DNA of 10,620 nucleotides from Bdellovibrionales bacterium (lineage in GTDB: Bacteria; Bdellovibrionota; Bdellovibrionia; Bdellovibrionales; UBA1609): positions 1-10,620 of the forward strand of contig JAGRAB010000139.1 in NCBI GenBank assembly GCA_020435085.1, written 5' to 3'. Positions within the stretch are counted from its first letter, which is position 1, and each line of letters begins with the position of its first letter. This document shows, one piece after another, positions 5,859 to 10,620 of the stretch. Under the pieces are notes generated by a model. The model was not told the origin of the DNA and did not search any database. It worked only from the letters and a program-made list of their open reading frames with translations. A program made the translations under genes and the position numbers.

Positions 5859-7821
5859 TTTGCTTTTTTACTCCCCCACTAGCTAGAACAAAATCAATGC
5901 GTCCATCATCGATATTTGCCTCAGCGACAATGATTTTTACAGGATCACCCACCGTATATTCGAGACCTGTTCGCCCTGAGAATAACCGCATATTGGCCTC
6001 ATCATATTCGAGACCAACTCCGAGTTCCTCGAGGCGTATTAAACCATCAATATCAAACTGTCGCAATATTGCAAAAGCTCCAAACTTCGTAATTGAGCTA
6101 ATGATGGCTTCAAATTCTTGCCCCAAAAACTTCCGCATAAACCGTGCCTTTTTAATAGCAACAATTTGACGCTCTGCCTTTACAGACCGCTGTTCACAAG
6201 CACTTAAGAGCGTTCCCGCCGAAGAGAGCTCGTCTTCCGACATCAATCGATAACCTTTTCCTAAATTAAGCGAAGCCTTCAAAAGACGATGCACAATAAG
6301 GTCAGGATAACGGCGAATCGGCGAAGTAAAGTGAGTATAATCAGGAAAACCTAAGCCAAAGTGGCCAATATTATTAGAGTCGTACTTGGCTTGTGACATC
6401 GACCTTAAAACTAAGACATTAATAATATGTTCTTTCGCGTGGCCTTGAAATTCTTGAAGGGCTCGAGTGATTTTTTTTTGTAAGCTTCCACCACCAATAT
6501 TTTTCTGAGCCCCCAACGTTCTTAAAAAAGCGTTGAGGTTTTCGAGGGACTCTTCATTAGGAACATCATGAATGCGGTAAATGGCAGGGATCTCTTTTTT
6601 TGTAAAATGCTCAGCTACCGCCACATTGGCCATTAACATCATTTCTTCAATCAATTTATGACTAAATAAACGTTCTGACTGCATGATATCTACTGGCTCA
6701 CCTGTCTCATCAAGCTCAATTTCAGTCTCAGGAATCTCTAGATTTAAAGCTCCATTTTTAAATCTTTTGACCATTAAAATTTTTGCTAAATCTGCGGCCC
6801 GCAAAATGACGTCTTTTACATGCGCAAACTCATTTAATTCCTCACCTTCATTATCAATGACCTCTTGGGCTTGTCCGTAAGTCACTCGTGCATGACTACA
6901 AATCACTGCCTCATAAAACTCGACATCTTGAAGCTCTCCTTGAAAATCCAGCTTCATATCAGCAACCACTGCGAGACGATCCTCATTGGGCTTCAATGAA
7001 CATAAAGTATTGGATAATTTTTCAGGAAGCATGGGGGAAACAAAGTTAGGAAAATACGTACTTGTTCCCTTTTCATAGGCGTCGTCGTCAAGAGAAGTTC
7101 CAGGTTTTACGTAGTGGCTTACATCTGCAATAGCTACAATAAGATGAAAGCCCTCGTGATTTTGTTCCACAAAAATAGCATCATCAAAGTCTTTTGCAGT
7201 TTTTCCATCAATAGTAATGAGTGGTGTTTTTGTTAAATCCCTTCGACCTTGCTTGTCTTTCTCTTCAACAAACTCACTCCAACCAGAAACCTCTTTTAAA
7301 GTTTTCGCCGAAAACTCATAAGGAATTCCTGAAGACGCCAGGACGCGAAGAGAGTCATTGAGAGGGTTATCGATATCTTCAATAACAGCAACGACATCTC
7401 CAACAAACCCTTCAGCATCTCCTGGATAACTTTTAATTTGGACAGACACCCAGTCCCCATCTTTGACGGCATGGTTATTGGTGTTAGTGACTCGCATGTC
7501 TGAGCCCCAGGCAAAGCTCTTATCAAATAAGACACCTTGGCCATTTTTCAACTGAGTGTAATGACCTGTACAGGTAGTAATCGTTCGTTTAAGAACTTTT
7601 GTGACATCCCCTCGAAAACGATGACCACCCGGCTCTGGAAAGACTTCCACTTCGACGCGGTCATTGGACATCACGTCCATCATCGATTTTTTAGGAATGT
7701 AAACATCTGGCTCATCAAGATTATCAGGGATAAAAAAGCCAAAGCCGTCAGGGTGTCGTTTGATATAACCAGAGAGAGTTTTAAGAGCACGTCCTGGTTT
7801 TTGCTTAAAGTATTTGGACAT
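5743..7821 (-). CDS. rnr: RNase R / VacB, 3'-5' exoribonuclease, 692 aa
   Basis: RNase R degrades RNA processively from the 3' end, including structured RNA, rRNA fragments and tmRNA-targeted messages, in the cytoplasm. Domains in order: a cold-shock OB fold from about residue 17 (GYIKRHPDGFGFFIP, DVYIPKKSMMDVMSNDRVEVEV), a second OB region (about 80-150), the RNB catalytic domain (about 195-515), and a C-terminal S1 domain (567-647). The RNB metal-binding aspartates are D205, D211, D213 and D214 in IDGKTAKDFDDA, and the conserved HFTSPIRRYPDLIVHR is at 497-511. At 692 residues it is shorter than the E. coli enzyme of about 813, because the N-terminal winged-helix domain is absent. The tail after 650 is basic, as in many RNase R proteins, and overlaps ubiB. 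ATG 7821 follows the stop of the preceding gene by 15 nt; the ribosome site (AAGAG) is weak, so translation may depend on the upstream gene. Confidence 0.95.
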   Translation of the reverse strand: MSKYFKQKPGRALKTLSGYIKRHPDGFGFFIPDNLDEPDVYIPKKSMMDVMSNDRVEVEVFPEPGGHRFRGDVTKVLKRTITTCTGHYTQLKNGQGVLFDKSFAWGSDMRVTNTNNHAVKDGDWVSVQIKSYPGDAEGFVGDVVAVIEDIDNPLNDSLRVLASSGIPYEFSAKTLKEVSGWSEFVEEKDKQGRRDLTKTPLITIDGKTAKDFDDAIFVEQNHEGFHLIVAIADVSHYVKPGTSLDDDAYEKGTSTYFPNFVSPMLPEKLSNTLCSLKPNEDRLAVVADMKLDFQGELQDVEFYEAVICSHARVTYGQAQEVIDNEGEELNEFAHVKDVILRAADLAKILMVKRFKNGALNLEIPETEIELDETGEPVDIMQSERLFSHKLIEEMMLMANVAVAEHFTKKEIPAIYRIHDVPNEESLENLNAFLRTLGAQKNIGGGSLQKKITRALQEFQGHAKEHIINVLVLRSMSQAKYDSNNIGHFGLGFPDYTHFTSPIRRYPDLIVHRLLKASLNLGKGYRLMSEDELSSAGTLLSACEQRSVKAERQIVAIKKARFMRKFLGQEFEAIISSITKFGAFAILRQFDIDGLIRLEELGVGLEYDEANMRLFSGRTGLEYTVGDPVKIIVAEANIDDGRIDFVLASGGVKKQNATSTTNKPFKKRSSPENNRRGIRKARVSRSRRKGKTR

Positions 7822-7836
7822 GCTCTTTAATGTACC

Positions 7837-8550
7837 TTATTCCATATGGAAAATGTAACCAACAAATCCCTGAATGCCTGAAAGGCTCACTTTTAAGTCA
7901 TGATTATCATACTCAACTTCACCAGATGCTTGGCTGATAGAATCGGAAGCCCATGTTCCAGAAGAGCTATCTGAAGTCACTCGATCTACAGTAAGGAAAC
8001 GATAATTTCCCTCAACCATGACACAGTGTGCTTTCATAAAACAAAATTCTGCACCCAATCCGCCCATATACCCAAGTCCTCCACCTGAGAACTCTACTTT
8101 TGCGGTATCTTCTTGAATCACACCACTGGCAACGCCGTAACCTATACCCAATTGAGAGTAAAATTTAATCGAATCACTTTCTAGCATATGAAACTTCGCC
8201 ACTGGAAAAATTGTATAACCAGAAACACCGTATTCATATTTTCCTCCCGCCCCATCTTTACCATCTTCATTTTGGTAAAAATATGTCGGCCGAAGTTGAA
8301 TGGCGAGCATTGAACCTTTGTAACGATATTGGAAAATACCAGCGGCTTCCCAGGCGTTTCCAAGTTGTCCGGCTGAAATGGCAGATCTTTGGTTGGCGCG
8401 CGATTGGAGCTCATTGATATCTCCCTGATCCGTGGCGGTAATCCCTGCGGCAAAACCTAAAGAAAAGCTCCCTTCGAAAATCTGCGCAGATGCGTGCTGA
8501 GCAAGGACGAACCCTAATAAAAGTAATAAAAAATGGCTCACCATTTTCAT
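7837..8550 (-). CDS. Outer-membrane beta-barrel-like protein, 237 aa
   Basis: A signal peptide (MKMVSHFLLLLLGFVLAQ, cleavage after HASA at residue 22) is followed by about 215 residues rich in Gly and aromatic residues. These alternate polar and hydrophobic positions as in transmembrane beta strands: SMLAIQLRPTYFYQ (80-93), IKFYSQLGIGYGVAS (128-142), GGLGYMGGLGAEFCFM (157-172), and a final strand GIQGFVGYIF (225-234) close to the C-terminus. C170 and C176 could form a small disulfide loop. The size would suit an eight-stranded OmpA/OmpX-like barrel; no specific family is recognised. Start ATG 8550 has an excellent site GGAGG 5 nt upstream. The stop lies 15 nt before rnr, so it probably leads an operon with rnr and ubiB, although no functional link is obvious. 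Beta-barrel assignment is inference from composition and end pattern. Confidence 0.75.
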   Translation of the reverse strand: MKMVSHFLLLLLGFVLAQHASAQIFEGSFSLGFAAGITATDQGDINELQSRANQRSAISAGQLGNAWEAAGIFQYRYKGSMLAIQLRPTYFYQNEDGKDGAGGKYEYGVSGYTIFPVAKFHMLESDSIKFYSQLGIGYGVASGVIQEDTAKVEFSGGGLGYMGGLGAEFCFMKAHCVMVEGNYRFLTVDRVTSDSSSGTWASDSISQASGEVEYDNHDLKVSLSGIQGFVGYIFHME

Positions 8551-8586
8551 GGTACCCTCCTTAAATAGTGTGTATGATTCTTAATT

Positions 8587-8615
8587 ATTATGCCATTTCA
8601 GGAACTTATTGGAAA
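8587..8615 (-). promoter_or_regulatory. Candidate sigma-70 promoter for the beta-barrel gene / rnr / ubiB cluster
   Basis: On the minus strand, TTTCCA (8615-8610) and CATAAT (8592-8587) are separated by 17 bases. They match 4 of 6 and 5 of 6 consensus positions. Transcription would start about 30 nt before ATG 8550. This is the best pair in the 179-base gap between hipA and the beta-barrel gene, but is unproven. Confidence 0.35.
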
Positions 8616-8690
8616 TACTCACGTAAAGAGTCTCACTTTTGGTCCAGGTAAATGAGTACGCGCCCTAGATCTTTCTTTTTAAGTAGCCTC

Positions 8691-8714
8691 AAAAAAATAG
8701 TTCAACATCATGAA
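8691..8714 (-). terminator. Weak possible terminator after hipA
   Basis: Read on the minus strand, a 4-bp stem TTCA/TGAA with a 6-base loop (8714-8701) is followed by CTA and seven T (8697-8691). It is placed 16 nt after the hipA stop, as expected for an intrinsic terminator. The stem is very short and AT-rich, so efficiency is doubtful. Confidence 0.25.
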
Positions 8715-8729
8715 AGAAATATTTACAGT

Positions 8730-10067
8730 CTACTTCCAATCTACCAAATTTAATCTTAAATTACCTCGAACTCCGTCGATAAGCGAGCCTGGCACTTTAG
8801 CCTGTTCAAAATAATTCTCCCACTTAGAAACAACTTCTGTAGTTCTTTCTATAATTCCTTTTACCTTTCTTTCTGATAAGTCAGCTTTTTTCCCCAGCTC
8901 TATAAAATCATCTGATTCAAAATCATCTCTTTTCCCATTGATTTGCATTTGATGTTTATTTGTCCACAGCCCTTTTGGATTAAAACTATAAATAACATCA
9001 AACGCAGGCGAAAGAGACCAGTCTCCACTTTTATTCATTAAGAAAGCTATATTTTTTGTATGATCGTCTTGATTTCTGGCAACCACATTAAAAATAGCTC
9101 TACGAAATTGTTGCTCTAAGGCTTTTTTTGTTCCATTTTGGACTAATTCTCTGATCGTCTTCATGGCCTGTTCATAAGTATATGCTCCAGCCATATTAAA
9201 GTCATAGTGTTGAAGGCCACAAAGTGATTGCATATGGAGTTTATTGCCGTTTACTCTGTCAAACCTTTTAGTAAGAAAATGGGCTCTGTCATTTTCCTCT
9301 ATTAACTGACATTCACTCATCTCAATTTTACAATCAGTAGCCATATTGTAATATGCAAACTCTAAACGCCCAAAGCCTTTAGGATCAGAAAGAATGTCTT
9401 TATCTTTATTTTTTGCAACACCATCAAGCTTTAGAAGATAATAATCAAATCCGTCAGGGCATTCAATTTGACCTGACTTTATTTCTCCAGTCTTTTGATT
9501 GTATGCAATTAAACACTTAGCTCGTGCCCCTCCTGCAGATGAGCCAACAATCAAAAGCTTCTTCATAGCTTCTTCAGTCTCTTCGTCATTAGCACTTATT
9601 TTTTCATTCAACCTTTCTCGATCACTTAATATTTTAGAAGCTAAATTAACCATCTCCTCAAGAACAATATCTTTACCGCTCTCTTGTTTTAATTCGGATG
9701 TAGCGGGCTCAAACTCTAAACCACCCATGCCTCTCGTCCCTATATAGCATAGTCTTTCAATCGGAGAGAAATCACTTTGCGATCTTCCATTTTTTGACAA
9801 CCAAGCATCTATTAATGCATTTCCAAATTTATCAGGTAGCGAATCGGCGAGCATTCCAGGTAATCCTTTAAAAGTTTCTCTAGATTCTGCCGCAAAACTA
9901 AATTGTCCTTTCCTTTTTTTCATTTTAAAAGGAGATGGCTCTATTTTGTTTGCGTCTATAAATTCTGAGTCGTACTCAAATACTCCAAGCTCTCGTTCTT
10001 CGTTCCAAGATACAGCACCAATTCTTCTTTTCCATAAAATATCATCAGCAACGCTAACTTTATTCAT
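8730..10067 (-). CDS. hipA: HipA-family serine/threonine kinase toxin, 445 aa
   Basis: HipA toxins phosphorylate targets such as glutamyl-tRNA synthetase and induce growth arrest; the HipB partner restrains them. Length is close to E. coli HipA (440), so N-subdomain and kinase core are both present, including the N-terminal block GLPGMLADSLPDKFG (68-82). Motifs: the Gly/Ser-rich loop GSSAGGARAK (175-184), in which a Ser is the usual autophosphorylation site of this family; FLTKRFDR (264-271); the catalytic loop NQDDHTKN (332-339); and the metal-binding PAFDV with Asp357. The loop more often ends ARPK; here Pro is Ala. ATG 10067 overlaps the hipB stop by 8 nt and has a strong GGGGGG site (10082-10077) 9 nt upstream, so the two genes are translated together. 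No other toxin subunit (HipS) is seen. The target is not predictable from sequence. Confidence 0.92.
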   Translation of the reverse strand: MNKVSVADDILWKRRIGAVSWNEERELGVFEYDSEFIDANKIEPSPFKMKKRKGQFSFAAESRETFKGLPGMLADSLPDKFGNALIDAWLSKNGRSQSDFSPIERLCYIGTRGMGGLEFEPATSELKQESGKDIVLEEMVNLASKILSDRERLNEKISANDEETEEAMKKLLIVGSSAGGARAKCLIAYNQKTGEIKSGQIECPDGFDYYLLKLDGVAKNKDKDILSDPKGFGRLEFAYYNMATDCKIEMSECQLIEENDRAHFLTKRFDRVNGNKLHMQSLCGLQHYDFNMAGAYTYEQAMKTIRELVQNGTKKALEQQFRRAIFNVVARNQDDHTKNIAFLMNKSGDWSLSPAFDVIYSFNPKGLWTNKHQMQINGKRDDFESDDFIELGKKADLSERKVKGIIERTTEVVSKWENYFEQAKVPGSLIDGVRGNLRLNLVDWK

Positions 10068-10431
10068 TATTATTTTCCCCCCAAAACCAGTCGCTTTTCT
10101 CTTTTTTTGTTTTACGAACTCTTTTGGGAAGTCCAGAAGTTTTCTTTTCTTGTTTGCTTCTCAAAATTGGAGATTCAAAGGGTTGAGGAAACAAACTCTG
10201 AATTTCCTTTTCTCTACCCAATGCAGTAAATATCCTTATCAAAACTAATATTGTTGTATTGATTTTTCCATTTTCTATTCTTGAAAGGGTAGTTTTGCTG
10301 ATTTCACTTTTGTCAGCTAACTCTATTAGAGTTAAGTTGCTTGCAATCCTAGACCCCTTAATGGACTCTCCAATTAATTGAAGAATATTTTTTTCACCTA
10401 AACCTTTAAAACCCTTCATGTCCTCTTTCAT
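10060..10431 (-). CDS. hipB: HipB-like antitoxin, Xre-family helix-turn-helix repressor
   Basis: This is the antitoxin and autorepressor of the following hipA. With ATG 10431 it has 123 residues. The Xre helix-turn-helix runs through IGESIKGSRIASNLTLIELA and then SEISKTTLSRIENGK (about residues 20-56), ending with the dimerisation part LIRIFTALGREKEI. A 40-residue tail is very basic (PKRVRKTKKEKS) and finishes DWFWGENNNE. That is longer than E. coli HipB (88 aa) and may contact HipA or DNA. Three in-frame ATGs are possible: 10449, 10431 and 10419. Starting at 10449 would place the first operator site over the start codon. 10419 has GAGG only 2 nt upstream. No start has an ideal site, so 10431 is a compromise and the real start could be 18 nt longer or 12 nt shorter. 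It overlaps hipA by 8 nt. Confidence 0.88.
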   Translation of the reverse strand: MKEDMKGFKGLGEKNILQLIGESIKGSRIASNLTLIELADKSEISKTTLSRIENGKINTTILVLIRIFTALGREKEIQSLFPQPFESPILRSKQEKKTSGLPKRVRKTKKEKSDWFWGENNNE

Positions 10432-10442
10432 AATTACATATA

Positions 10443-10499
10443 TTAGCATATATGAGTAATTAATACATAAAAAATTTATTAATTATTCATATATGCTAA
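10443..10499. repeat. 23-bp inverted repeat upstream of hipB, probable HipB operator
   Basis: The left arm (10443-10465) and right arm (10477-10499) are reverse complements with 22 of 23 matches, separated by 11 AT-rich bases. Each arm contains the core GCATATATGA(A/G)TAATTAATA, whose CATATATG is itself a palindrome. The arms flank the region where the hipB promoter should be. HipB is known to repress its own operon by binding multiple operators, so a regulatory role is likely, but the motif is unlike the E. coli TATCC-N8-GGATA site. Confidence 0.75.
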
Positions 10500-10514
10500 A
10501 TTGTGTATAATTAC

Positions 10515-10534
10515 GCATATATGAATAATTAATA
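10515..10534 (+). repeat. Third copy of the operator-like 20-mer
   Basis: GCATATATGAATAATTAATA in plus orientation is identical over 20 bases to the core of the right arm of the inverted repeat (read on the other strand). A TATAAT (10506-10511) precedes it on the plus strand and might be a -10 for transcription leaving rightward, but I find no good -35. The CATATATG cores of the three strong sites are centred 41 and 28 bases apart. Confidence 0.7.
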
Positions 10535-10555
10535 CTAAAAACTAATAATAAAGAG

Positions 10556-10575
10556 GCGTATGCGAATAATTATAG
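10556..10575 (+). repeat. Degenerate fourth copy of the operator-like site
   Basis: GCGTATGCGAATAATTATAG matches the 20-mer at 14 of 20 positions, with the central GAATAATTA intact. Read on the minus strand it contains TATAAT, which could be a distal -10 for hipB. From 10576 to the right edge I see no supported gene: minus-strand frames are closed by stops, and the plus-strand ATG pair at 10605-10610 runs off the edge after five codons. Confidence 0.4.
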
Positions 10576-10620
10576 CAAAAAGAGGGAGGAAAAGCAGAGA
10601 TTAGATGATGCTACTCAAAA

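Noticed and set aside
5753..6169. Open reading frame of 138 codons on the plus strand opposite the end of rnr
   Set aside because: It is antisense to well-supported rnr and ubiB coding, has no ribosome site, and its composition (Arg/Ser/Pro-rich) is that of a reversed gene.
9946..10248. Plus-strand frame of 100 codons across the hipB/hipA junction
   Set aside because: It lies antisense to both hip genes, which have clear domain evidence.
8730..10431. HipBST-type three-gene toxin system
   Set aside because: HipA has its own full N-terminal region and no third small gene lies between or beside hipB and hipA.
10443..10575. CRISPR-like or insertion-sequence end repeats
   Set aside because: The copies vary in orientation and spacing, there are no equal spacers, and no transposase is present; operator sites of the adjacent repressor fit better.
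10560..10604. Short plus-strand ORF of 14 codons (MRIIIAKRGRKSRD) with an upstream GAGG
   Set aside because: It is very short and overlaps the degenerate operator copy; chance is more likely than a leader peptide, though the latter cannot be excluded.

Overview
The window is AT-rich bacterial DNA, densely coded, with several short secreted or envelope proteins around a core of conserved enzymes. Together with the gene content (RNase R, UbiB, a QEGLA-motif protein and many proteins with clear signal peptides), this suggests a Gram-negative bacterium. I lean towards Bdellovibrionota or a similar deep-branching proteobacterial relative, but that is inference and no rRNA is present to settle it.

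Left part (1-1400): the minus strand carries the N-terminal 164 residues of a QEGLA-motif (DUF1704) protein that runs off the left edge. A 58-residue unknown protein lies just upstream of it. Head-to-head with that, on the plus strand, is a secreted kinase-like protein that stops right after its DFG-like motif.

Middle-left (1411-3964): a small secreted protein with twin CX3C motifs (minus) is divergent from a secreted alpha/beta hydrolase of the prolyl-aminopeptidase/TAP type (plus). The hydrolase converges on a secreted transglutaminase-like cysteine peptidase (minus). The peptidase has an upstream region carrying three copies of a short direct repeat.

Centre (4197-8550): a minus-strand cluster, probably one transcription unit, runs from an outer-membrane beta-barrel-like protein to RNase R (rnr) and UbiB. 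RNase R and UbiB overlap by 116 nucleotides in different frames. The overlap encodes both the basic RNase R tail and the UbiB N-terminus.

Right end (8730-10620): a hipBA-type toxin-antitoxin pair on the minus strand, with an Xre-family HipB antitoxin and a full-length HipA serine/threonine kinase. It is preceded by an AT-rich region with three near-identical 20-bp sites and one degenerate site. Two of these form a long inverted repeat and look like the autoregulatory operator.

I saw no tRNA, rRNA, CRISPR array, insertion sequence or obvious phage gene. Nothing here amounts to a clearly new multi-gene system. The best leads are the hip operator array, the long rnr/ubiB overlap, the secreted kinase-like protein lacking its catalytic Asp, and the twin CX3C secreted protein.
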